This document shows positions 46,162-56,535 of a stretch of DNA of 64,000 nt, one piece after another (within the stretch, counting starts at the first letter, position 1; every line of letters starts with the position of its first letter). This DNA is from Roseovarius sp. (lineage in GTDB: Bacteria > Pseudomonadota > Alphaproteobacteria > Rhodobacterales > Rhodobacteraceae). The translations under genes and the position numbers were made by a program. The notes beneath the pieces are model-generated. The model was not told where the DNA came from and searched no databases. It saw only the letters and a program-made list of their open reading frames with translations. The stretch is taken from contig JAJFIA010000001.1 of the NCBI GenBank assembly GCA_021775255.1, positions 248,001 to 312,000 of the forward strand, written 5' to 3'.

Positions 46162-47304
46162 TTAGAAGCTCAGGTTAACCGCTGTACCAATGATTGTACC
46201 GTTGGTATTGTTGGCATTTGTGCCTTCAAGGCTGCCCTCTGCGCGGATCGCGTAGATGTCAAGATCAACACCTGGGCCAAGATCACGGCTGGCACCGATA
46301 CGGTAGGCACGGTAATGGCCGTCAACACCGGCACCGCCGAGGTTATCGTAGGTACCTTGGTATGTCACAAGCTCAAATGCCCATGGGCCGGCGGCGTCAT
46401 ATGTGGCGCCTGCGCTCCAACCATGCTGGTCAACACCATAGAAACCATTGCCGTTGTCGTTGTCGGTATAGCTACCGCCGACTGTGAAGCCGGAAAAGCC
46501 AACCTGACCACCAACACCCCAGGTTTTCGCATTAGGCGAAGCCGGGGCAATACCGCTACCATGGCCATAACGACCTGTGACGGTCACATCAACGCCACCG
46601 AACGAACCGGAATAGCTTGCGCCAACATCGATGATGTCTTCCAGTGTTGCAGCACCATTGAGGTTATTGTTGGTGGCACCAGCAGCAATAAAGCCCTGAG
46701 CGGCGTTACCGGAGTTGTTGCGGGCATAAGACACACCGGCGGTGAAGCCGTTAAAGTTTGGTGTGAAGTAAGTCAGACGGTTCACATCGTTGTTGCCATT
46801 AACTTCTGTCCAGGTTGAGATACCAGCCTGACGGAAGTTGAATGGCAAACCACCAGACGAAATCGGAATAAACGCCGAGATCGAAGGTGAGTTGATCCAC
46901 ATGGATGTCACTGTTGGCGCACCGGTCATCGACTTGTAACCAGCCGAGTTTTCAGCACCGTAAATGATTTTACCAAAAGTTTCGCTACTGATTTCGATGA
47001 AAGATTCATCGATGTTGTTTGTAGCACCACCAGCGGTGTTGTTTTGTGCTTCCAACTGAACGTTAACACCAAAAGTGATGCCGTTATCCAGTGTCACGCT
47101 TGGTGTGAACTGAATCTCACCGGTTGTGAAATGGGCTACGCCATCATAATCGGTGCCGCCAGTTGCCGAGCCGCTTGTGGAAACATAGGCCAGGTGCGAC
47201 GCCATGAAGCCGCCCCAATCCAGATCCCATTCCTGGGCTGAAGCAGGTGCAGCCATTGCACAACCGAGTGCGATCGCGCTGGTGCAAAGAAGTTGCTTTT
47301 TCAA
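46162..47304 (-). CDS. Outer-membrane porin
   Basis: 380 residues: signal peptide (KKQLLCTSAIALGCAMAAPASA, cut before QEWDLDWGG) and a 16-strand-type porin barrel rich in Gly, Asn and aromatic girdle residues, ending in the terminal aromatic strand NLSF. Segments such as EIQFTPSVTLDNGITFGVNVQ-type strands and FGKIIYGAENSAGYKSM (a loop near the eyelet) fit the alphaproteobacterial Porin_4 group. The start codon is TTG, with GGAGG eight bases before it. Codon choice suggests high expression. It has its own terminator. Confidence 0.9.
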   Translation of the reverse strand: MKKQLLCTSAIALGCAMAAPASAQEWDLDWGGFMASHLAYVSTSGSATGGTDYDGVAHFTTGEIQFTPSVTLDNGITFGVNVQLEAQNNTAGGATNNIDESFIEISSETFGKIIYGAENSAGYKSMTGAPTVTSMWINSPSISAFIPISSGGLPFNFRQAGISTWTEVNGNNDVNRLTYFTPNFNGFTAGVSYARNNSGNAAQGFIAAGATNNNLNGAATLEDIIDVGASYSGSFGGVDVTVTGRYGHGSGIAPASPNAKTWGVGGQVGFSGFTVGGSYTDNDNGNGFYGVDQHGWSAGATYDAAGPWAFELVTYQGTYDNLGGAGVDGHYRAYRIGASRDLGPGVDLDIYAIRAEGSLEGTNANNTNGTIIGTAVNLSF

Positions 47305-47696
47305 GGGATATCCCTCCTCTTAATTAGTGAAAAAGTTTTCATCTACCGCCGCCCCCAAAAAAGACGCGACTTGCAGATGGAATGCTATACCCCGCGCTCA
47401 AGGTCAACGGATCGGCAGGCTTGGCGGTTGTTGTTGTTGCGGCTGTGACGTTTAAACCACACAGTTCAGCGGGGCAAAGATTGCTGAATTTGGATCAGTT
47501 CTGACGAATCTCATTTTTCCACTTGTTTTAAGGCTTTTTTGCCGGTTATTGGCGATATTTCGCCTGCATGGGCTGAATCTTTGGAATTATTTTTTAAGCT
47601 TCCCGGATGACATCCAGAGGTTGTATTCAGGGGCGCTTGCGCCAGTTTCGGGGGCTGACGGGCCGATCTGAAGCCGGAAAGGGAATCGATTCTCCC
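47305..47696. other. Intergenic region upstream of the porin
   Basis: 392 bases. It holds the porin promoter and leader: GGGATATCCC (47305-47314) is a perfect palindrome between the ribosome site and the TTG start. At the far end, AAGGGA (47679-47684) and TCCCTT (47693-47698) form a small hairpin that overlaps the BKACE stop codon. No gene was seen. Confidence 0.5.
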
Positions 47697-48518
47697 TTAA
47701 TTCAGCCCCAATATCCCCCGTGCTTCTGCCGGGGTGGCAACCGGCCTTTCATGCTTTTGGCAAAGCTTTGCGCAGCGTTCGATCAGGGCCGCGTTTGAGG
47801 GTGCCAGCGTATCGCGGTCCAGCCGGATATTATCCTCAAGCCCGGCGCGGGTATGGCCGCCCGCCGTAATCGCCCATTCATTCACCACCACCTGATCGGG
47901 GCCAATGCCCGCCGCGCACCACTCGGCTTGCGGCGCGCGCTCGGCCATGATCTTCACGTAGAAATCAAACACCTCGCGGTCGGCGGGCATGGCGTTTTTC
48001 ACCCCCATGACAAATTGCACATAAAGCTGGCCATAAAGCGCGCCCGCCTTGTGCAGGCGAATGGCCTGCAGGATATGACTGAGATCAAACGCCTCAACCT
48101 CGGGCGTGACCCGGTATTTGCGCATCTCACCGGCCAGCCACGCCACCAGATCAGGCGGGTTTTCATAGACCCGGGTGGGAAAATTGTTCGAGCCCACCGA
48201 AAGCGAGGCCATATCGGGCCTCAAGGGCAGCATTGCCCCCCGCGCCGCCCCCGCGCCCGAACGGCCGCCGGTGGAAAACTGTATGATCATGCCGGGGCAG
48301 TGCTTTTTCAGCCCCTCCTGCAACAGCGCAAATCTGTCTGGATCGGAACTGACCGAGCCATCATCGTGGCGCACATGGCAATGGGCAATCGCCGCCCCCG
48401 CCTCAAACGCCGCATGGGTGCTTTCAACCTGCTCGGATATTGTCACCGGCACCGCCGGGTTATCGGCCTGTGTCGGCACCGAGCCGGTGATAGCGACGCA
48501 GAGGATACAGGGCTTCAT
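47697..48518 (-). CDS. BKACE-family beta-keto acid cleavage enzyme (DUF849)
   Basis: 273-residue TIM-barrel enzyme that cleaves a beta-keto acid with acetyl-CoA to give acetoacetate and a CoA ester. The family signature is clear: ILCVAITGSVPTQADNPAVPVT, AAIAHCHVRHDDGS (zinc-binding H-x-H), MIIQFSTGGRSG, and VVNEWAITAGGHTRAGLEDN with the catalytic region. The substrate varies across the family and is not set. It begins three bases after the carboxymuconolactone-decarboxylase-family gene. Confidence 0.9.
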   Translation of the reverse strand: MKPCILCVAITGSVPTQADNPAVPVTISEQVESTHAAFEAGAAIAHCHVRHDDGSVSSDPDRFALLQEGLKKHCPGMIIQFSTGGRSGAGAARGAMLPLRPDMASLSVGSNNFPTRVYENPPDLVAWLAGEMRKYRVTPEVEAFDLSHILQAIRLHKAGALYGQLYVQFVMGVKNAMPADREVFDFYVKIMAERAPQAEWCAAGIGPDQVVVNEWAITAGGHTRAGLEDNIRLDRDTLAPSNAALIERCAKLCQKHERPVATPAEARGILGLN

Positions 48519-48521
48519 GGT

Positions 48522-48911
48522 CTAAGTGCCCTCTTCGGCCAGAACCTTCTTGGCGGCACGGAAACATTCCAGCGCCTGAGGCACGCCGCAATAGATGCCG
48601 ACCACATGGATGATGGCGCGAATTTCATCGCGGCTGACGCCATTGTTGAGCGCGCCCTTGCAATGGATTTCCCATTCATGCATCTTGCCCAGCGCGCCCA
48701 GCATCGCCAGATTCATCATCGAGCGGGTTTTGGCGTCAATCACCTCATCGCCCCAGCCAAAACCCCAGCACCACGCGGTCATGGCATGCTGAAAAGGCCG
48801 GGTGAAATCATCCGCCGCCGCCAGATTTTTCTCAACATATTCCGCGCCTAAAGTGCTTTTGCGCTGCTCTAAACCCTGCAAAAACAGGTCTTCATCGAAA
48901 GTGTCTGACAT
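48522..48911 (-). CDS. Carboxymuconolactone-decarboxylase/AhpD-fold protein
   Basis: 129-residue helical protein: RTRSMMNLAMLGAL-like helix (seen as KTRSMMNLAMLGALGK), EWEIHCKGALNNGVSRDEIRAII and HVVGIYCGVPQALECF. The C-x2-C pair of AhpD peroxidases is absent, so a decarboxylase-like or other role is more likely. It is flanked by PPK2 upstream and BKACE downstream, all on the minus strand with small gaps. Confidence 0.82.
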   Translation of the reverse strand: MSDTFDEDLFLQGLEQRKSTLGAEYVEKNLAAADDFTRPFQHAMTAWCWGFGWGDEVIDAKTRSMMNLAMLGALGKMHEWEIHCKGALNNGVSRDEIRAIIHVVGIYCGVPQALECFRAAKKVLAEEGT

Positions 48912-48929
48912 GGGGTGCCTTTCAGGTCA

Positions 48930-49754
48930 TTATTGCGGTGTGTAGGGCTCGGGGATGATATTCTGGGTCGAGAACGGCGGCCGCTTATATTCGGGATGCT
49001 CGGGGCGTTCGTCAAATTCAATCGGGTCGGATGGTGTATCCTCATAGGGCACCTGGCTCAGGAAATGTGCAATGCAGTTCAGCCGCGCGTGTTTCTTCAC
49101 ATCGGCATTGACCACATGCCAGCGCGATTCCGCAATATCGGATCGCGCCATCATCTCATCCTTGGCTTTGGAATAGTCCACCCATTTTTTGCGCGATTCC
49201 AGATCCATTGGCGACAGTTTCCAGCGCTTCAGCGGATCCGTCAGGCGCGATTGAAAGCGGCGCTCCTGCTCCACATCACTGACCGAGAACCAGTATTTGA
49301 TCAGCAGAATGCCCGACCGCACCAACATGCGCTCAAGCTCGACCGCCGAGATAAAAAATTCATCATATTCATCCTCGGTGCAAAACCCCATCACCCGCTC
49401 AACCCCGGCGCGGTTATACCATGAGCGGTCAAAGATGGTGATCTCGCCCGCCGCCGGAAGATGCGGGATGTAGCGCTGAAAATACCATTGGGTTTTTTCC
49501 CGCTCGGTGGGGGCTGGCAAGGCCACGATCCGCGCCACCCGCGGGCTCAGGGATTGTGTCAGCCGCTTGATGGTGCCGCCCTTGCCCGCCGCATCACGGC
49601 CCTCAAAGATCACCGCCACCCGCAGCCCTTCCTGCCTGACCCATTGCTGCAGTTTGACCAGCTCTATCTGCATATCGGCCATCGCGGCCTCGTAGTTCTT
49701 CCTGGAAATTTTGCGGGATTTGTTTCTGGTATCTTCGGCAAATTCGGCTGTCAT
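48930..49754 (-). CDS. ppk2: Polyphosphate kinase 2
   Basis: 274-residue P-loop kinase using polyphosphate to phosphorylate nucleotides. Walker A is FEGRDAAGKGGTIKR, Walker B ITIFDRSWYNRAGVERVMGF, and the lid region ERRFQSRLTDPLKRWKLSPMD. The single-domain length fits PPK2 class I. ATG 49754 was chosen for its GGGAG site and because it avoids a nine-residue extension. Together with the Ppx/GppA gene at 14.4 kb it shows that the organism handles polyphosphate. Confidence 0.93.
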   Translation of the reverse strand: MTAEFAEDTRNKSRKISRKNYEAAMADMQIELVKLQQWVRQEGLRVAVIFEGRDAAGKGGTIKRLTQSLSPRVARIVALPAPTEREKTQWYFQRYIPHLPAAGEITIFDRSWYNRAGVERVMGFCTEDEYDEFFISAVELERMLVRSGILLIKYWFSVSDVEQERRFQSRLTDPLKRWKLSPMDLESRKKWVDYSKAKDEMMARSDIAESRWHVVNADVKKHARLNCIAHFLSQVPYEDTPSDPIEFDERPEHPEYKRPPFSTQNIIPEPYTPQ

Positions 49755-49836
49755 GATGCACTCCCTGATGGTAATAATCATGTCTCATTCATTGGCCGGA
49801 CACGGGCTGCACCGATTGAACACCATCACAGACCCC

Positions 49837-51288
49837 TCATTCAAGCCTGATCGCCACATTCTTGGTCTGAACGTAATTCCACAGCGCCTCACGGCCCTTT
49901 TCGCGGCCATACCCGGATTTGCCATAGCCGCCAAACGGGGTTTCAACCCCACCGGCAAACCATTGATTGACAAAAACCTGCCCCGCCTTGAGCTGCCGCG
50001 CCGCGCGGGTGGCGCGGTTGAGATCACGGGTGAACACCCCGGCCACAAGGCCGTATTCGGTGCCGTTGGCAATCTTGATGGACTCTTCCTCGTGGGTAAA
50101 TTTCAGCACCGACAGGACCGGGCCGAACACCTCGTCCTGTGCAATCGGCATATCCGGCGTGACATCGGCAATCACCGTGGGTTCCAGAAACGCGCCGGGG
50201 ATGTTCATCCTGCGCCCGCCGGTGATCACTCTGGCCCCGGCTTGCTCGGCCGCGCGCACCATGTCCGCCGCCCGGTCGCGCTGTGCCTCGGAGGCCATCG
50301 CGCCCATGTTCAGCCCCGCCTCGGCCCGGTCAATCCCCGGCCCGACCGACAATGAGCGCGCCACCGAGGCAGCGCGCTCAAGCAATTCATCATGGCGGCT
50401 TTCATGCACAATGACCCGGCTCATGGCGGAACAGACCTGGCCGGCATTGGTGAATATGCCGCGCTTGATCTCAGCCTCAAACGCCTGCAAATCGGCATCC
50501 TGATGCACAATCGCCGCCGATTTGCCGCCCAGTTCCAGCACGCAGGGCACCACATTGGCCGCCGCAGCCTTGGCAATTGCAATGCCGGTGGCGACCGAGC
50601 CGGTAAAGACGATCTGCCCCACCTCAGGATGCGACGCCAACGCCGCCCCGGCCTCAGACCCCAAACCAGTCAGGATATTCACCGCCCCTTTGGGCAAGCC
50701 AACCACCTCGGCGGCGCGGGCCAGCCACGCGCTGCTGAGGGGTGTCATTTCGGAGGTCTTGATCACCACCGCATTGCCGGTGGCAAGGCCCGCCGACAGC
50801 GACCGCGCGGCAATTTCAACCGGGAAATTCCACGGGATGATCTGGGCCGAGACGCCGTAGGGCTCATTTTCGGTGAAGTCAAAATACCCCGCGCCGAGCG
50901 GGATTGAGCGGCCCTCAAGGGTTTCCGCCTGATTGCCGTAATATTCAAAATAACGCGCCGCACCGGTGATCTCACCGCGCGCCTCATGCAGCGGCTTGCC
51001 CTGCTCCAAAGTCAAAAGTCGCGCGATTTCCTCAATGTTATCCAATAGATACAGCCCCATCGCCTGTACCATCCGGCCGCGCTCAACCGGGCGCATGGCG
51101 GTCAGGGCACCGCTGTCATGCACCCGCTTTGCAGCCCGGACAGCGCGATCAACATCCCCGGCATCGGCCAGCGCCTGATCGGCCAGTTTTTCGCCCGTAC
51201 CGGGGTTGATCACCTCAAGCCACCCGGCCCCGCCGTCGATCCATCCCCCGTCGATGTAGTTTTGCCATCTGGATTTGAGCGCTGCCAT
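49837..51288 (-). CDS. NAD(P)-dependent aldehyde dehydrogenase
   Basis: 483 residues of the ALDH superfamily. Catalytic Cys286 lies in FTNAGQVCSAMSR and the general base Glu252 in LELGGKSAAI; PWNFPVEIA and FTGSVATG are cofactor-site motifs. The closest types by pattern are betaine-aldehyde or gamma-glutamyl-aminobutyraldehyde dehydrogenases, which would suit the PuuB-like oxidases of this window. It diverges from the DMSP-lyase-type gene at 51448. Confidence 0.9.
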   Translation of the reverse strand: MAALKSRWQNYIDGGWIDGGAGWLEVINPGTGEKLADQALADAGDVDRAVRAAKRVHDSGALTAMRPVERGRMVQAMGLYLLDNIEEIARLLTLEQGKPLHEARGEITGAARYFEYYGNQAETLEGRSIPLGAGYFDFTENEPYGVSAQIIPWNFPVEIAARSLSAGLATGNAVVIKTSEMTPLSSAWLARAAEVVGLPKGAVNILTGLGSEAGAALASHPEVGQIVFTGSVATGIAIAKAAAANVVPCVLELGGKSAAIVHQDADLQAFEAEIKRGIFTNAGQVCSAMSRVIVHESRHDELLERAASVARSLSVGPGIDRAEAGLNMGAMASEAQRDRAADMVRAAEQAGARVITGGRRMNIPGAFLEPTVIADVTPDMPIAQDEVFGPVLSVLKFTHEEESIKIANGTEYGLVAGVFTRDLNRATRAARQLKAGQVFVNQWFAGGVETPFGGYGKSGYGREKGREALWNYVQTKNVAIRLE

Positions 51289-51447
51289 GAAATTCCCCTC
51301 TGCTGCCGAAAATCTGTTATACTGCCGGTCATAATGTGGTTTTGGTCACAGGTAAATCTGCTGCGTTGTGGCAGGCTTTTGCCCTACCCGAAACAGACCA
51401 GATGCGTTTTCAAACCTGTCACGGGTACTAACAACCGGAGACCGCAA

Positions 51448-52047
51448 ATGCCTGACCGCTGGCAAACCCTACTGCAACTGGCCCGTGCGGCCCATGCCGA
51501 TCATCCGGATTTGCGGGCCTTTTGTGATTTTCCCGATGACCTGAGCCGCCTGCCCGCCAATCAGCACCGGATACCGGCAACGGATTTGCTTGAGGCCGAA
51601 ACCGGCCTGATATCGGATGACCGGCACAGCGCTTTTCGCGATGGCTTCATCGGGTGCGCGCCGCTGGCCGATTGGCGGCAGACCTACAAGGACACCAATA
51701 TTGGCGCGGATTTCCTCAACCGCTTCGGCTGTTATGAGCTGATCGGGCTTGAGGGCACGTTTCACTCTCATCAAATGCGCGGTTTTGTGGTCTATTCGCC
51801 TGCTGACCTGCATTACCCATGGCATCACCACCCGGCAGAAGAGCTGTATCTGGTTCTGGCCGGTGAGGCGGAATTTTGCATCCACGGGGAAAAACCCAAA
51901 ACCTTGCGCCCCGGCGACACCACCTATCATGCGTCCATGGTGCCGCATGCCATGACAACCCATGATCATCCGGTGATGGCCTATGTGCTGTGGCGCGGCA
52001 ATCTGATGGACCCGCCGGTGCTGACCCATGCTGAAATGGCCCCCTGA
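51448..52047 (+). CDS. Cupin of the dimethylsulfoniopropionate-lyase family (DddQ-like)
   Basis: 199-residue single-cupin protein. The metal-site pattern known from DddQ (His, Glu, Tyr, then a later His) appears as His128, Glu132 and Tyr134 in WHHHPAEELYLVLAG, and His167 in HASMVPHAMTT. DddQ cleaves DMSP to DMS and acrylate. The family also holds members not shown to act on DMSP, and no acrylate genes adjoin, so the substrate is not certain. GGAG stands seven bases before ATG 51448. It diverges from an aldehyde dehydrogenase and faces a PuuB-like oxidase, which may hint at an amine role. Confidence 0.7.
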   Translation: MPDRWQTLLQLARAAHADHPDLRAFCDFPDDLSRLPANQHRIPATDLLEAETGLISDDRHSAFRDGFIGCAPLADWRQTYKDTNIGADFLNRFGCYELIGLEGTFHSHQMRGFVVYSPADLHYPWHHHPAEELYLVLAGEAEFCIHGEKPKTLRPGDTTYHASMVPHAMTTHDHPVMAYVLWRGNLMDPPVLTHAEMAP

Positions 52048-52130
52048 CCCGTTATCTCAGTTATCGCGGCCAAGACATAGGGTTAGAGAGTATCTGAACG
52101 GGGTATCCAGGACAGACACAAAATTTTCCT

Positions 52131-52155
52131 GTAGGGTGGGTGTAACCCACGCTAC
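52131..52155. repeat. REP-like palindrome GTAGGGTGGGTG...
   Basis: GTAGGGTGGGT pairs with ACCCACGCTAC, in the convergent gap between the cupin and the oxidase gene. A near-identical sequence occurs inside glmM at 54209-54231. Confidence 0.6.
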
Positions 52156-52183
52156 ATGACATCAGCCAGGAAACATTGAGCCG

Positions 52184-53503
52184 TCACCGGCTTTGCCAGC
52201 TTTCCTTGCGGTCGACAAAATTGCGATACCAGATATCCACCGCCTTGAGGAAATGCGGCTTGGCAAACGGATGCGCCCAATAGCCATTGAAAGCGGTATG
52301 GGAAAATGCCGTTTTGCCGCGCGCATCGCCCATCGCCTGATAGGCGGCCTTGGCCCCCAGATAGGGCGCCATCACCGTGCCCGAGCCGGAATATCCCATG
52401 GCGTGATGCAGCCCTCGGGTTTCGCCCACATTGGGCGCATGTGAAAAGCTGTAACCGGTATTGCCGGTCCAGACATGGCTGAGTTTTACATCTTGCAGCT
52501 CGGGCCAGACCTCGCACATGGTTTCAAACTGACGCCGGGCGGCTTTGTGCAGATCCACATCCACCATCGCCGCACGCCCGCCAAACAGGAGGCGCGTGCC
52601 ATCGGGCGAGATGCGAAAATAGCTGTGCCGCGCCCGGGTTTCCACCATCATCCGCCGCCCCGGCGCAAGGTGACCAAGCAGATTGGCATCAAGTTGCTCG
52701 GTCGCGATGATATAGCTTGGCAGGGCAAAAATCCGTTTTGCGTACCAGTTAAACGGCTTTGACGTATAGCCATTGGTGGCCAGAACCACCTTGTCGGCGC
52801 GAATATCGCCCTTGCCCGTGCGGGCGATGAAGCCGCTGCCGTTGCGCTCCAGCTTGGTCACAGCCGCGTGGCCCACAACCGGAATGCCCCGCTGCCGCGT
52901 GGCCCGCATCAAGCCTTGATGAAACTTCGCCGGATTGAGCCCACAATGTTCCTCCAGAACCGCGCCGCCAAAATAGCGCCCGGTGGTAATCTCCTGCGCC
53001 AGATCCGCGCGCTCAACCAGCCGCATTTTCACGGTGGATTTTTCGGTCACATGCCGCACCAGTTGTTTGAGATTGTTGAAATGCGTCTCGGTCCAGGCCA
53101 GTTGTATGCGGCCCGTCTGTTGCAGATCGCAGTCAATCCCCTCAGCCTCGATCAGTGCCCTCGTCCAGGCTGTCGCCGGCGCACTTTCGGCCATCAAATC
53201 ATCCGCCAGATCCGCGCCATATTGCGCCGCCAGCCTATCCCAGCTTAAACGCGGATGCGCGCCAAACATGCCGCCATTGCGGGTCGAGGCACCCTTGCCC
53301 GGCTCGCCTGCATCCACAACCACAACTTTCGCGCCGCAATCCTGCGCCGCTATGGCCGCGGATAGCCCGGTAAAGCCCGCGCCAATGGCCAATAAATCAC
53401 AGCGTTCCGGCAGCCCGTCATCGCTTGGCTCATCGGTGAGGGCATCCCACCAATAGGGGTATCCCTGCGCGGCCTCACCTGTCCATTTAACTGCGCGCAT
53501 CAC
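52184..53503 (-). CDS. PuuB/OrdL-type FAD-dependent oxidoreductase (second in window)
   Basis: 439 residues. CDLLAIGAGFTGLSAAIAAQD binds FAD; TRNGGMFGAHPRLSWDRL, VLATNGYTSKPFNWYAKRIFALPSY-type strand (in part LATNGYTSK), YFRISPDGTRLLFGGRA and MGYSGSGTVMAPYLGAKAA are the family marks. It oxidises an unknown amine or amino acid. It shares architecture with the enzyme at 39191 but is strongly diverged. Two adjacent ATGs, 53503 and 53500, are both possible. Confidence 0.86.
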   Translation of the reverse strand: MMRAVKWTGEAAQGYPYWWDALTDEPSDDGLPERCDLLAIGAGFTGLSAAIAAQDCGAKVVVVDAGEPGKGASTRNGGMFGAHPRLSWDRLAAQYGADLADDLMAESAPATAWTRALIEAEGIDCDLQQTGRIQLAWTETHFNNLKQLVRHVTEKSTVKMRLVERADLAQEITTGRYFGGAVLEEHCGLNPAKFHQGLMRATRQRGIPVVGHAAVTKLERNGSGFIARTGKGDIRADKVVLATNGYTSKPFNWYAKRIFALPSYIIATEQLDANLLGHLAPGRRMMVETRARHSYFRISPDGTRLLFGGRAAMVDVDLHKAARRQFETMCEVWPELQDVKLSHVWTGNTGYSFSHAPNVGETRGLHHAMGYSGSGTVMAPYLGAKAAYQAMGDARGKTAFSHTAFNGYWAHPFAKPHFLKAVDIWYRNFVDRKESWQSR

Positions 53504-53569
53504 ATCCCCCCACGCATTGCTTTTGCGGCACCTGAGCGGGTTTTGCGCGGCTTGTCTACTGAATATGCG

Positions 53570-54910
53570 TCAGCTTGCATCGCGTACCGCTTGCGTGATG
53601 CGGTCGAGCACCTGATCCAGCATCCCAAGGTCTTCGGCCTCGCCCATCACCCGGATCAGCGGCTCGGTGCCGGATTTGCGGATCAGCAACCGCCCGGCAT
53701 CTTTCAGCGCAGCTTCTCCATCCGCTATTGCCTGCTTCACCGGGGTCGCCTCCAGCGGGTTTTTGCCCGCGTCATAGCGCAGATTGATCAGCTTTTGCGG
53801 CACCGGCTCGAACACCCGCGCCAGTTCAGATGCCTTTTGCCCGGTTTCCACCATTGCCGCGAGAAATTGCAGCGCCGCAATCAGCCCGTCACCGGTGGTG
53901 GCAAAATCAGACATCACCATATGGCCTGATTGCTCGCCGCCCAGGTTGAAACCGCCCTCGCGCATCCGTTCAACCACATACCTGTCGCCCACCGCGGTGC
54001 GTTCCAGCCCGATGCCCTGCCCCTCAAGAAATCGCTCAAGCCCCAGGTTTGACATCACCGTCGCCACCAGAGCATTGCCCTGAAGCCGCCCCTCGCGGGC
54101 CCAGCGCGCGGCGATCAGCCCCATGATCTGATCCCCGTCCGAGACCTGCCCCTGCTCGTCAATCAGGATCACCCGGTCGGCATCACCATCCAGGCAAATA
54201 CCCAGATCAGCGTGGGTTTCACCCACCCTACGGGCGGCAAATTCCGGATGGTTTGAGCCGCAACCCCTGTTGATATTCAACCCGTCAGGCGCAACCCCAA
54301 GAGGGATCACCTCGGCCCCCAGCTCCCACAATACTTCAGGCGCGGTGCGGTAGGCCGCGCCATTGGCGCAATCCACCACGATGCGCAGCCCATCAAGGCG
54401 TTTGCCATCCGGGAAAGTCATCTTGGCATATTCCACATAACGCCCGCGGGCATCGTCAATCCGTTTGGCGCGGCCGATGTATTCCGGCCCGCAAGGGGCG
54501 ACACCGGCCTGCAGCAGCCGGGCAATCTCGGCCTCGGCCTCATCCGATAACTTAAACCCGTCCGGCCCGAAAAACTTGATCCCGTTGTCACTGGCCGGGT
54601 TGTGACTAGCCGAAATCATCACCCCCAGATCGGCCCGCAAACTATGGGTGAGATAGCCAACCGCCGGTGTTGGCACCGGGCCAAGCAAAAACACATTCAT
54701 GCCCGTAGAGGTAAACCCGGCGGTCAGGGCGTTTTCGATCATATAGCCCGAGAGCCGCGTATCCTTGCCGATCACCACCCGATGTTCATTCTTGTCACGG
54801 CGAAAATAGCGCCCGGCAGCGGCGGCCAGTTTCAGCGCCATCTCGGCTGTCATCGGCCATGTGTTTGCCCGGCCCCGCACGCCATCGGTGCCAAATAATT
54901 CATCTGCCAT
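53570..54910 (-). CDS. glmM: Phosphoglucosamine mutase
   Basis: Interconverts glucosamine-6- and -1-phosphate on the way to UDP-GlcNAc. 446 residues beginning [13 protein letters not shown]. The phosphoserine is Ser102 in MISASHNP; the metal loop is CLDGDADR and the sugar loop GGEQSGH; the phosphate-binding [12 protein letters not shown] is at the end. ATG 54910 gives the conventional start; ATG 54919 (adding MSV) is closer to the ribosome site and also possible. A REP-like sequence is embedded in its codons at 54209-54231. It follows glpK by 86 bases. Confidence 0.95.
   Translation of the reverse strand: MADELFGTDGVRGRANTWPMTAEMALKLAAAAGRYFRRDKNEHRVVIGKDTRLSGYMIENALTAGFTSTGMNVFLLGPVPTPAVGYLTHSLRADLGVMISASHNPASDNGIKFFGPDGFKLSDEAEAEIARLLQAGVAPCGPEYIGRAKRIDDARGRYVEYAKMTFPDGKRLDGLRIVVDCANGAAYRTAPEVLWELGAEVIPLGVAPDGLNINRGCGSNHPEFAARRVGETHADLGICLDGDADRVILIDEQGQVSDGDQIMGLIAARWAREGRLQGNALVATVMSNLGLERFLEGQGIGLERTAVGDRYVVERMREGGFNLGGEQSGHMVMSDFATTGDGLIAALQFLAAMVETGQKASELARVFEPVPQKLINLRYDAGKNPLEATPVKQAIADGEAALKDAGRLLIRKSGTEPLIRVMGEAEDLGMLDQVLDRITQAVRDAS
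54209..54231 (-). repeat. REP-like palindromic sequence inside glmM
   Basis: On the minus strand GTAGGGTGGGTG-A-AACCCACGCT matches the intergenic palindrome at 52131 with one difference in 23 bases. It encodes RRVGETHA just before the metal-binding loop of GlmM and keeps the reading frame and normal spacing. Confidence 0.55.
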
Positions 54911-54996
54911 TACGCTCATCGCCTCTTGCCTGCCGGTTTTTTCTTTTACCGCATTGTCGGGCTGAAACTCCAGCTTGTTGTTTGCAAATGACAGCG

Positions 54997-56472
<1,476 letters not shown>

Positions 56473-56535
56473 GGTCTGACCCCTTAATGAAATTTAACCC
56501 GAGTTAACGCCCAGCCGCGTTGAAGCGCAAGTCTC

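Noticed and set aside
46069-46818. 249-codon frame opposite the porin gene
   Set aside because: It mirrors the strong codon bias of the porin on the other strand and has no signal or family motif; the porin has signal peptide, terminator and terminal aromatic strand.
56486-56505. CtrA site TTAA ... TTAA upstream of glpK
   Set aside because: The spacer is six bases rather than seven, and the gap between glpD and glpK is an operon junction, not a typical CtrA target.
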